Shown here: positions 1 through 7,349 of the stretch, piece after piece | How the letters are laid out: each line of letters opens with the position of its first letter | How positions within the stretch are numbered: the stretch's first letter is position 1 | DNA from: Paenibacillus ginsengihumi DSM 21568 | GTDB taxonomy: Bacteria > Bacillota > Bacilli > Paenibacillales > NBRC-103111 | Assembly: GCF_000380965.1 (NCBI RefSeq) | Contig: NZ_KB905576.1 | Span: forward strand, 1 to 63,056 | DNA: 63,056 nucleotides | Direction: 5' to 3' | Notes under the pieces: generated by a model | What the model was told of the DNA's origin: nothing | Database searches by the model: none | The model's input: the letters and a program-made list of their open reading frames with translations, nothing else | Position numbers and translations under genes: made by a program

Positions 1-22
1 CTAATCGGTCGAGGGCTTAACT
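1..22 (+). rRNA. 23S rRNA, 3' terminal fragment
   Basis: The first bases (ctaatcggtcgagggctta) match the conserved 3' end of Bacillales 23S rRNA. The gene lies mostly upstream of the window. The exact mature end is approximate. A 5S gene follows at 156 after a short spacer, so this is the distal end of an rRNA operon. No tRNA follows the 5S. Confidence 0.75.
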
Positions 23-155
23 AAAATGCTAAAAGCTGCAGCGTATGTTTCGTATCCAGTTTTCAGGGAGCAACATGGAACCCCACAAAGTGAAGAAGAA
101 GCTGGCGAAGTGAATTCCGAATACTTTGCGGGGGCCCCAGAGAACCTGAATACCC

Positions 156-273
156 GTTTGGTGATGATGGCGGAAGGGAACCACGCGTACCCATACCGAA
201 CACGACCGTTAAGCCTTCCAGCGCCGATGGTACTTGGACCGAAGGGTCCCGGGAGAGTAGGACGTTGCCAAGC
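156..273 (+). rRNA. rrf: 5S rRNA
   Basis: About 118 nt with the Bacillales 5S landmarks: gtttggtgatgatggcgg at the 5' end, the loop cccataccgaacacga, cagcgccgatggtact in the middle and gagagtaggacgttgccaag at the 3' end. The 5' and 3' ends can pair as helix I. It sits about 130 bp after the 23S end and is followed within 5 bp by an intrinsic terminator. Confidence 0.95.
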
Positions 274-277
274 GGAC

Positions 278-321
278 AAAGAACCTTGTTAGCTTTTCGA
301 GCTGATGAGGTTCTTTTTTTG
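278..321 (+). terminator. rRNA operon intrinsic terminator
   Basis: The stem aaagaacct/aggttcttt is extended inside by ttagct/agctga (one G-T pair) and followed by a run of T. It lies directly after the 5S gene and should end the rRNA transcript. Confidence 0.9.
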
Positions 322-509
322 CTTCAGGCGTCCAGCGCGAAATTGGGCCGGGCCCCGGCTGGGGCTGTGCCTCAGGCGGGGAAACCGGATCTAAACCCTA
401 GGACCGTGCCCCGGGCGGGGGAAACCGGGCCTAAACCGCTGTGCGCTTTCGAGTCGATCCCACAGCTTCAATTGGAGCCGGAGACGATCCCGCTGGCTTC
501 CATCGGCGA

Positions 510-860
510 AACGAACAGGCGCCCAAAGCAACCAACTTGCCGGGTACGAGACGGATGCCGCGGGGAGAGACGCCTATGACAAGCGATTCCTTTTGTCATC
601 GGACGTCACCTGTGGTATAGAAAATTCAGCGTGTGGATACCGCAAGAATTTTCAAGTGAATCAACAAATGTTGTATTCTGTACAACAAAAACGGGGAAAT
701 ATACCGCTCTAGCGGCCTAATGTTGTAAAAAGTGCAACATTTCGGGCGATATTCCCGGGTTTGCAACCAAACGCGCTCAAATTGTTGCACAAAGTGCAAC
801 ATTTCCCTACCTCTAGCGTGTAGGATACGGAAAATGTTGCATTTTTTGCAGGATTCGTCG
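510..860 (+). repeat. Composite dispersed repeat, copy 1 (hairpins plus four phased dyads)
   Basis: This copy is colinear with the one at 57507-57745 and partly with those at 13498, 44101, 48950 and 62900. Hairpin 1 is atgacaa...ttgtcat (about 575-600). Hairpin 2 is aaaattc...gaatttt (about 620-655). Four 19-bp dyads of the form TGTTGYA-N5-TGCAACA then start at 669, 721, 783 and 835 (the last arm is degenerate), giving spacings of 52, 62 and 52 bp. No credible gene lies here. At 330-450 there is also an imperfect duplication of a G/C-rich segment (...ggggaaaccgg...). Confidence 0.8.
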
Positions 861-1200
861 CCTCAATGGGCCTAGGAATGGCGTTCAACCTGATGATCGG
901 GAGCGGACCGCCTCAAGGGTCCGGGTGTGCCCGGGAAGGGACAGCGCTAGCGCGGCGCCCAAACGCGCTCTCGGGAGATTTCGTCTTGCGGGCAATTGGG
1001 GTTAGGGAGACCAGGGAATATGTGTTCAGTATTATTTTGCATGAGCTGGTCATTCTATATTATCAGTTGCAGATTATTGGTTACAGAAGGCCGGCATATG
1101 TTATAGATTATCGGTTACAGATTATGTTGCAGATTACCGATTACAGAAGGCTGGGCGTCCCGGATTTCGCCGTTCCGTTTCTGGGCGAATCCCGCGAGGC
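861..1200. other. Non-coding stretch with short imperfect repeats
   Basis: No supported gene. Around 1055-1155 there is a run of related phrases (ttatcagttgcagatta, ggttacagaaggc, atcggttacagatta, ccgattacagaaggc) that looks like a degenerate tandem repeat. An open frame crosses this area, but it has no ribosome site and runs antisense into the regulator gene at 1396. Confidence 0.5.
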
Positions 1201-1320
1201 ATGCGGGATGGCGGACTCGAGATCCGAGCTATGCGGGATGGCGTGCTCGAGATCCGAGCTATGCGGGATGGCGGACTCGAGATCCGAGGCATGCGGGATG
1301 GCGTGCTCGAGATCGGAGCC
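1201..1320. repeat. Four tandem 30-bp units
   Basis: Units at 1201, 1231, 1261 and 1291 read atgcgggatggcg(g/t)(a/g)ctcgagatcc and so on. Units 1 and 3 share gcggactcg, and units 2 and 4 share gcgtgctcg, giving a 60-bp higher-order period. Each unit contains a ctcgag dyad (XhoI-like palindrome) near ggatctcgag. The array lies just downstream of the 3' end of the sigma-54 activator gene. Confidence 0.9.
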
Positions 1321-1395
1321 CCTCACCGGAGCGGCGTCATTCAGGATGAGCGCGCGGCCCAATGTGCCACCCCTTGATTCTCGTCCTTGCCGTTT

Positions 1396-3156
1396 TTATC
1401 GCTCGATCCCGTATTCTTCGATTTTTCGGTACAAGGTCGTTCTGGCGATATCCAACAGGGCGGCGGCTTTGCTCAAGTTCCAGCCCGTCGCCTGCAGCGC
1501 CTTTTTGATCGCTTCAATCTCGGCGTCTTTCAGCGAAGGGATGGCCTTATCGGCGGTCACCGCTTCCCGCGCGGAATGGGGATCGGCTTCAAACTGCAGA
1601 TGTTCGGGACGAATGGGACCGCCGTCAGCCAGAAAAGACGCTTCGATCAAAACGCTGTTCAATTCGCGGACATTCCCGGGCCATGTATGCAGCCACAGCT
1701 TGTTTGCCGCCTCTTGGGATAAATGCGGGTTCGGATAACCTTGCTTCTGAAGCAAATGCTCGGCGAGCTCGACAAGATCGCTTCTTTCGCGAAGCGGAGG
1801 CAAGGTGATTTGAATTCCTTTCAAACGGTAATACAGATCGGCGCGGAACCGTCCTTCCCGGATTTCGTTTTGCAAATTTTTATGGGTCGCGGCGATGATT
1901 CTCACATCGATGGGCTTGCTCTTGGAACTGCCGACCGGGGTGACGGTGCGTTCCTGCACAACACGGAGCAAAGCCGCTTGCGCGCGCAGAGACATGTCGC
2001 CGATTTCATCCAGAAAAATGGTCCCTTTATGAGCGGCCTCGAACTTTCCGGCCTTTCCTTCCCGGTTGGCCCCGGTAAAGGAACCGCGCTCATAGCCGAA
2101 CAATTCGCTCTCCACCAGACTTTCGGGGATGGCGCTGCAATTGACGGCAATAAAAGGGCCGCTGGCCCGCAAACTCGCCGTATGAATCGATTGCGCGAAC
2201 AACTCCTTTCCGGTGCCGCTTTCGCCCAGCAGCAGGATTGGAAAGTCGGTCAACGCCGCCTTGCGCGCCAGTTCACTTTTCTCGATGATGCGCGGGCACG
2301 ACCCGACGATATCGGCAAACGTGTAGAGGCGATTCACGCCGATCACTTTCTGTTGAACCGCCATGGAACGCCATACTTTCCGGCGGTGATCGCGGATTTC
2401 TTCGATCCTGAAGCCTTCGATGCCGGAAAATTCCTTGCCGATGGCGTCTTGGCCGATCACCCGCAGCGCCGCTTGATTGGCGCGAATGATTCGATTGTCT
2501 TCATCCAGCGATACGAGCGGAAGCGGATTCGTTTGCATCGAATATTCCAGTTCCTTTAAAACGAGCAGATGTTCTTTCCCGGAAGATTCGATGAGCAACC
2601 GGTTCTGCAAGGCTTCTGCGGCCATCGTGGCGAGCGCCAGACTGAAAGCGTTGTAATTTTCCTGTTTGGTGCTGAAATTGATCACGCCGATCAGTTCCCC
2701 GGTCGGGCTGAATACCGGAGAGGAAGCGCAAGTAAGGAAGTGGTTCGATTGAAAATAATGTTCGTCGGCATGGACGCGGACCGGAATTTTTTCCGCAATG
2801 GCCACCCCGATGGCATTCGTTCCTTTTCGGCTTTCCGACCAATTGGCTCCTACCTGCAATTGGACCGTTTCCGCGCGTTTGGAAAAATCGGGATCGCCGG
2901 CCGAATAAATAAGGTTGCCGTGCAAGTCGATCAGCAGAGCCACTTGGCCCGTTTGTTTGATGAAGCGTTCCAGTTTCCCGAACAGATGAGAGGCGTGCCT
3001 GATCAAAACCCCGTTTTCATGAAGGATTTCATTCAATTGCTTTCCGGTTAACAACCGGTCGTCCGCCGGATCGGACCGCTTTAATCCGTATTTTTGACAG
3101 CGCTTCCAAGAACTCTCCACAACATTCGTCTGCTTGTCTGCTCGCGGGAACGACAT
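1396..3156 (-). CDS. AcoR-like sigma-54-dependent transcriptional activator
   Basis: 586 aa. A GAF-like sensor domain covers roughly residues 60-190, a PAS-like segment 205-260, the AAA+ sigma-54 interaction domain about 285-510 and a Fis-type helix-turn-helix 545-586. Walker A reads GESGTGKE, the Walker B region FLDEIGD, and the sigma-54 contact loop GSFTGA instead of the usual GAFTGA. There is no receiver domain, so it probably responds to a small ligand, as AcoR-family activators do. An in-frame TTG lies two codons upstream, but ATG at 3156 is preferred because GGAGGT sits 9 nt before it. It neighbours alcohol and aldehyde dehydrogenase genes carrying -24/-12 promoters, so it is the likely activator of one or more of them. 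The target assignment is inference. Confidence 0.93.
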   Translation of the reverse strand: MSFPRADKQTNVVESSWKRCQKYGLKRSDPADDRLLTGKQLNEILHENGVLIRHASHLFGKLERFIKQTGQVALLIDLHGNLIYSAGDPDFSKRAETVQLQVGANWSESRKGTNAIGVAIAEKIPVRVHADEHYFQSNHFLTCASSPVFSPTGELIGVINFSTKQENYNAFSLALATMAAEALQNRLLIESSGKEHLLVLKELEYSMQTNPLPLVSLDEDNRIIRANQAALRVIGQDAIGKEFSGIEGFRIEEIRDHRRKVWRSMAVQQKVIGVNRLYTFADIVGSCPRIIEKSELARKAALTDFPILLLGESGTGKELFAQSIHTASLRASGPFIAVNCSAIPESLVESELFGYERGSFTGANREGKAGKFEAAHKGTIFLDEIGDMSLRAQAALLRVVQERTVTPVGSSKSKPIDVRIIAATHKNLQNEIREGRFRADLYYRLKGIQITLPPLRERSDLVELAEHLLQKQGYPNPHLSQEAANKLWLHTWPGNVRELNSVLIEASFLADGGPIRPEHLQFEADPHSAREAVTADKAIPSLKDAEIEAIKKALQATGWNLSKAAALLDIARTTLYRKIEEYGIER

Positions 3157-3350
3157 GGCCAATACACCTCCATCAAAACAAAGCTTAATTCTAATATAAC
3201 AAATTTGTGAACTTGTTGTGCGGTTTTAAGCAAGAATGTTTCAAAATGATACACGAAACGAAGGTTTTGCGTGCAGAATGTAAAAATGGATTTCCTTCCT
3301 ATCGGGTTGGATGCGCGGCTGCCGGCATTTGGCCACGGCGTTAATCGCTT

Positions 3351-3366
3351 TGGCATGTTTTTTGCA
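3351..3366 (+). promoter_or_regulatory. Sigma-54 (-24/-12) promoter, rightward, with no clear target gene
   Basis: TGGCATGTTTTTTGCA has GG and GC exactly 10 bp apart, as sigma-54 promoters require. It points right, away from the activator gene, into a 200-bp stretch ending at the adh terminator. An inverted repeat gtttc-N12-gaaac lies about 90 bp upstream and could be an activator site. Confidence 0.7.
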
Positions 3367-3420
3367 TGAAATGAGAATGGGGGATGACCTATTCGGACAT
3401 GAGGAGGAGATGACAGGATC

Positions 3421-3612
3421 ATGAATCCGATCAAACCGAACGCATGCCGGCAACCGCCGCGAATCCGAAGCTGCAAAATCGGCCTCCTGAAGGCGCGGGA
3501 ACGGAATTGGCCTGCCGGCGATATGGTCGACGATGGAGGACAAATCGGGAAGGAGGGGGGGGGCGATTCCGGCAATGAAAAAAACACCATTACGCGGAAC
3601 TCCGCAACGTAA
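3421..3612 (+). CDS. Possible small ORF downstream of a sigma-54 promoter
   Basis: 63 codons starting at an ATG preceded by aggaggagatgacaggatc, a good Shine-Dalgarno but about 13 nt from the start. The product is polar and rich in Gly, Arg and Asn, has no recognisable domain, and its last codons fall inside the terminator hairpin at 3576-3620. It is listed only because a well-formed -24/-12 promoter lies 55 bp upstream. It may be a decayed gene or a non-coding transcript. Confidence 0.25.
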   Translation: MNPIKPNACRQPPRIRSCKIGLLKARERNWPAGDMVDDGGQIGKEGGGDSGNEKNTITRNSAT

Positions 3613-3620
3613 TGGTGTTT
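3576..3620 (-). terminator. Terminator of the zinc alcohol dehydrogenase gene
   Basis: The stem aaacaccattacg/cgtaatggtgttt has a loop of about 13 nt. Read leftward it is followed by seven T, 40 nt past the adhP stop codon. On the plus strand the T tract is weak. Confidence 0.85.
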
Positions 3621-3663
3621 CTCGCGGTTCAAGACCGGAGCGGTTTTTTGGACAGCGCTTACA

Positions 3664-4677
3664 TCAGTTGATTTTCAACACGATCCGCCCGTTAATGTTT
3701 CCTTGTTCCATGCGTTCGAATACTTCGTTGATGCTTTCGAGCGGCTGTACTTCGATCATCGCCTTCACTTGGCCGCGGGCGGCGAACTCCAATGCTTCCT
3801 GCATATCTTTTCGCGTGCCGACGATAGATCCTTTGACCGTCACGCCGTTGAGAACGGTATCGAAGATCGGAATCGGCAGCTCGCTGGCAGGAAGGCCGAC
3901 AACGACCATCGTGCCGCCTCGTCTTACGGAGCGATAGGCTTGCTCGAACGCTTTCGCGTTCACTGCCACGCAAACCGAGGCGTGAGCGCCGCCGACCTGC
4001 TTGTCGATTTCTTCTGCGGGGTTGACCGATCTTCCGTTCACGGTCAAGTCCGCTCCCAGGCTGCGGGCCAGTTCCAGCTTGTCGTCGCTGATATCGACGG
4101 CAATCACCTGAAAGCCCATCGCCTTCGCGTATTGAAGCGCGATATGACCGAGACCGCCGATCCCATAGATCGCGACCCATTCGCCCGGCTTCGCGCCCGT
4201 CACTTTAAGCGCTTTATACGTCGTTACGCCCGCGCACAGGATCGGAGCGATCTCTTCGTCCGAGACACCGTCCGGGATTCGCGCCACGTAAGCGGCAGGC
4301 GCCACGCAATACTCCGCGTATCCGCCGTCTACCGAATAGCCGCCATTTTGTTGCTGCTTGCACAGCGTCTCCCATCCGGTCAAACAATACTCGCATTCGC
4401 CGCAAGCGGAGTACAGCCACGGAATGCCGACCCGGTCGCCGATCTTCAGCGAAGTGACGCCAGGACCGAGCTTTTCCACGTAACCGACGCCTTCATGACC
4501 AGGGATCAAGGGAAGCTTGGGCTTCACCGGCCAATCGCCGTGGGCGGCGTGCAGGTCGGTATGGCACACGCCGCATGCCGTAATTCGGACCAGCACTTCT
4601 CCCGGTCCGACGTTCGGAACCGGCACCTCTTTGATTTCGAGCTTCTGATGAAACTGATTGACGACTGCAGCTTTCAT
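3664..4677 (-). CDS. adhP: Zinc-dependent alcohol dehydrogenase (AdhP/ADH-T type)
   Basis: 337 aa, the length of the Geobacillus ADH-T group. It oxidises primary alcohols such as ethanol to aldehydes with NAD+, or the reverse, in the cytosol. Catalytic zinc ligands are visible as Cys38 (CGVCHTD), the His of GHEGVG and a Cys after residue 140. The structural zinc cluster reads [15 protein letters not shown]. The Rossmann motif is [11 protein letters not shown]. The start at 4677 is supported by GGGAGG seven nt upstream. A -24/-12 promoter lies about 65 bp before the start, so expression should need sigma-54 and one of the two enhancer-binding proteins nearby. It is monocistronic and ends at the hairpin at 3576-3620. 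Confidence 0.95.
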   Translation of the reverse strand: MKAAVVNQFHQKLEIKEVPVPNVGPGEVLVRITACGVCHTDLHAAHGDWPVKPKLPLIPGHEGVGYVEKLGPGVTSLKIGDRVGIPWLYSACGECEYCLTGWETLCKQQQNGGYSVDGGYAEYCVAPAAYVARIPDGVSDEEIAPILCAGVTTYKALKVTGAKPGEWVAIYGIGGLGHIALQYAKAMGFQVIAVDISDDKLELARSLGADLTVNGRSVNPAEEIDKQVGGAHASVCVAVNAKAFEQAYRSVRRGGTMVVVGLPASELPIPIFDTVLNGVTVKGSIVGTRKDMQEALEFAARGQVKAMIEVQPLESINEVFERMEQGNINGRIVLKIN

Positions 4678-4739
4678 TCGGAATCCTCCCTTTGGATGGA
4701 AATGCGGCCATTGAAGCAATGGCATCGCTTACTACAAGA

Positions 4740-4755
4740 CGCAAAATTCATGCCA
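4740..4755 (-). promoter_or_regulatory. Sigma-54 promoter of adhP
   Basis: Read leftward it is TTGGCATGAATTTTGCG, with GG (4754-4753) and GC (4742-4741) separated by exactly 10 bp. An inverted repeat ttcggccg-ac-cggccgaa at about 4806-4823 lies 50-70 bp upstream and is a candidate enhancer site. Confidence 0.8.
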
Positions 4756-4903
4756 AGCGGAATTTGCGGAATTTCGCCGGTTTTGCCGGCTTCAATGCCA
4801 AAAATTCGGCCGACCGGCCGAAAAAACGGCTGCCGTGACATTTTTCCGGCACTGCGTCAAGAACATGAAGATTGAAACACAACAGGCACGGGAGGGAATG
4901 TCG

Positions 4904-6085
4904 ATGGGAATTTTCAAGTTCATGACGCCCGAAATTATTTTCGGCACGAATGCGCTCGGCCAAATCGGGGAAAGCATGCTTCGGCTAGGAGCGAAAAAAG
5001 TGTTTGTCGTCTCCGACGCAGGGGTGGTGCGGGCCGGTTGGGTCGAGACGATCGTCCGCCACCTGAAAGCTTGCCGTCTGGATTATTGTCTTTGGACGGA
5101 GCCGACTCCGAATCCGAAAGATTACGAAGTGGAACAAGGCGTCCGCGCCTACATTGAAAACGGTTGTAACTCGGTGATCGGCGTCGGCGGAGGAAGCGCC
5201 ATCGACGCGGCCAAAGCGGTCGCCCTGCTGGCCGCAAACGGCGGAGAGATCCGCGGGTATGAAGGCGTCGATCTCGTTACCCGGCCGCTTCCGCCGATGG
5301 TGATGGTGCCGACGACCGCAGGGTCCGGTTCGGAAGTATCCCAATTCGCCATTATCGTCCATTCCGAACGAAAGCTGAAAATGACCATCGTGTCGAAATC
5401 GTTAATCCCCGATATAGCGATTATCGATCCGCAAACCTTAATGACGATGGACGCGCGCCTGACGGCGTATACCGGAATGGATGCCCTGACGCATGCCATT
5501 GAATCGTATATTTCCCTGGCGGCAACGCCGCTGACGGAACAGTATTCGCTACAGGCGATGCGGTTGATTGCCGGCTATCTTCGTCCGTCCGCGGCCAGCC
5601 GGCATAACCGCGAAGCCAAAGAAGCGATGGCGATGGCCAGTTTGCAGGCAGGCATCGCCTTCTCCAACTCGATCCTGGGCGCCGTTCACGCCATGTCCCA
5701 TCAACTGGGGGGGCTGCTGGACCTGCCGCACGGCCAGATCAACGCCATATTGCTACCTCATGTCATGGAGTATAATCTGATTTCGGCTCCCGAGAAATAC
5801 GCCCACATCGCCGCGGCGCTCGGGGAGAACGTAAGCGGTCTGAGCCAGACCCAGGCCGCCCGGAAGGCGATCCAGGCCGTTAAACAATTGGCGCTCGATC
5901 TCGACATCCCGGGCTCGCTCGCCGATGTGAGCCTGGAGGCGCATCAGCTCGATTTCCTGAGCGGCAACGCCGTTCAGGACGCCTGCATGATCACCAACCC
6001 GCGCGATCTGGAAGCGGAGGAAGTGAAGCGGTTGTTCCGCCAAGCATTGGGGAGTGAGGACGCATGCTCGGCAAACAGGAATTGA
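4904..6085 (+). CDS. Iron-containing alcohol dehydrogenase (possible ErcA-like role)
   Basis: 393 aa group III alcohol dehydrogenase. The nucleotide-binding GGGSAIDAAK motif is present. All four metal ligands can be read: Asp and His in GMDALTHAIES, His in GAVHAMSHQLGG, and His in LPHGQ. It is therefore probably catalytically competent. ATG at 4904 is chosen because GGAGGG lies 7 nt upstream; an ATG two codons earlier would be only 1 nt from it. The gene overlaps the following sensor kinase gene by 22 nt, and a sigma-54 response regulator gene follows. In Pseudomonas, an iron alcohol dehydrogenase (ErcA) linked to sensor kinases takes part in controlling ethanol oxidation. By analogy this enzyme may generate or monitor the signal for its kinase. 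That role is inference. Confidence 0.92.
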   Translation: MGIFKFMTPEIIFGTNALGQIGESMLRLGAKKVFVVSDAGVVRAGWVETIVRHLKACRLDYCLWTEPTPNPKDYEVEQGVRAYIENGCNSVIGVGGGSAIDAAKAVALLAANGGEIRGYEGVDLVTRPLPPMVMVPTTAGSGSEVSQFAIIVHSERKLKMTIVSKSLIPDIAIIDPQTLMTMDARLTAYTGMDALTHAIESYISLAATPLTEQYSLQAMRLIAGYLRPSAASRHNREAKEAMAMASLQAGIAFSNSILGAVHAMSHQLGGLLDLPHGQINAILLPHVMEYNLISAPEKYAHIAAALGENVSGLSQTQAARKAIQAVKQLALDLDIPGSLADVSLEAHQLDFLSGNAVQDACMITNPRDLEAEEVKRLFRQALGSEDACSANRN

Positions 6086-7347
6086 TCGACAGGCTCACCG
6101 GCATCCGGTCTTCGCGCAAAAGCTATTACAGCGAATTGAGCGCCACCGTTGAAGAACTGAAGAAGAAAAACAAGCAGCTGGAAGTCATCAATCGACTGGC
6201 CCAGATCCATGTGGAAAAATCGTGGGAGGAAGTCAGCGTCTACTTGGCCGCCCAGTTGTCGCAAATTGTCGCATTCGACCGGTTCATGCTGACGCTGGCG
6301 GACCAGACTGGCCTATTGTTTCACGCCGCGGAGCGGGAAGGCGAAAGCTGGTCATGCCGCTTCGTCAAGCGTCGGATTGGGGCGAATGATGCCTGGACGC
6401 CCGAGGAATTTGATCGCTTGCTTCAAGAGGTGACGCCGGGTTATTACAGCGCTTCCGTCGGTTTGCAGTATCAGACGGGGAAAATATACGGCTATCTCAC
6501 CCTGCAGAACCGGCAGAACAAGGAATATTCCCGCGAGGAGCTCGAGCTTTATCAGCGTTTGGGGGAGCATGCCCGGATTTCCATCGAAAACATCCTCCTG
6601 TTCAAAGATGTGAGCGAGAAAATCAACCTTGAAGCGCAATTGATTCAATCCGCCAAAATGGCCGCGCTGGGCGAGATGGCGGCCGGGATCGCCCATGAGC
6701 TGAACAGCCCCCTGACCGCCATTCTCGGCCATGTACAGCTTCTGATGCGGGCTATGAAGGAGGGGCGGCACGGCAAAATGCTGGCGGACATTTATCAATG
6801 CGGCCTGCGCTGCACAAAAATTATCCAGAACTTGCTGATCTTCTCCAGGCAGGAGGAAGTTCAGCCGGAAACGATACAGCTGTCCGAGCTGATTGACGAT
6901 GTGCTCGGGCTGGTCGGCTATCAATTGGTCGTATCCGGCATCACCGTGCGGAAAGAGACGGAGCAATCGCTGCCGTCTGTCAGGGGAAGCCGCAATCAGA
7001 TCGAACAGGTCATCATCAATCTTCTTCTGAACGCAAGAGACGCCGTCCAGGGAAAAAACGATCCGGAAATAACCGTTGGGACATGCCTTACCCGTCTCGA
7101 GGAGCGGCTGTTCGTATCTGTCTATGTACGCGACAACGGGGTCGGCATCGCAGGCGAGCATCTGAGCCAAATCTTCAATCCCTTTTTTACCACGAAGGAA
7201 CGAATGAAGGGCACAGGTCTCGGCTTGTCGGTAAGTCTTGGCATTGCCGAGTCCCACGGAGGAAAGCTGCTGGTGGACAGCAGAGTCGGCGAGTACAGCG
7301 TATTCTCGCTGCTGTTGCCTGTTCCGGATCATGAAGGGGAGGACTGA
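6064..7347 (+). CDS. Sensor histidine kinase with GAF-like sensor domain
   Basis: 427 aa and apparently soluble: no membrane segment is visible. An N-terminal coiled coil (about residues 15-50) leads into a GAF-like domain (about 50-180), then HisKA and HATPase_c domains. The phosphoacceptor box reads GIAHELNSPLTAI (near residue 213), the N box QVIINLLLNARDAV, G1 RDNGVGI, F FNPFFTTKE and G2 GTGLGLSVSLGI, so all kinase boxes are intact. It overlaps the iron alcohol dehydrogenase gene by 22 nt and ends 2 nt before the response regulator gene. The three genes therefore form one translationally coupled unit. The signal is probably cytosolic, such as an alcohol or aldehyde. Confidence 0.93.
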   Translation: MLGKQELIDRLTGIRSSRKSYYSELSATVEELKKKNKQLEVINRLAQIHVEKSWEEVSVYLAAQLSQIVAFDRFMLTLADQTGLLFHAAEREGESWSCRFVKRRIGANDAWTPEEFDRLLQEVTPGYYSASVGLQYQTGKIYGYLTLQNRQNKEYSREELELYQRLGEHARISIENILLFKDVSEKINLEAQLIQSAKMAALGEMAAGIAHELNSPLTAILGHVQLLMRAMKEGRHGKMLADIYQCGLRCTKIIQNLLIFSRQEEVQPETIQLSELIDDVLGLVGYQLVVSGITVRKETEQSLPSVRGSRNQIEQVIINLLLNARDAVQGKNDPEITVGTCLTRLEERLFVSVYVRDNGVGIAGEHLSQIFNPFFTTKERMKGTGLGLSVSLGIAESHGGKLLVDSRVGEYSVFSLLLPVPDHEGED

Positions 7348-7349
7348 AC

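Noticed and set aside
866..1738. A 290-codon plus-strand ORF
   Set aside because: No ribosome site, its middle is the 30-bp tandem array, and its end runs antisense through the clear AcoR-like regulator gene.
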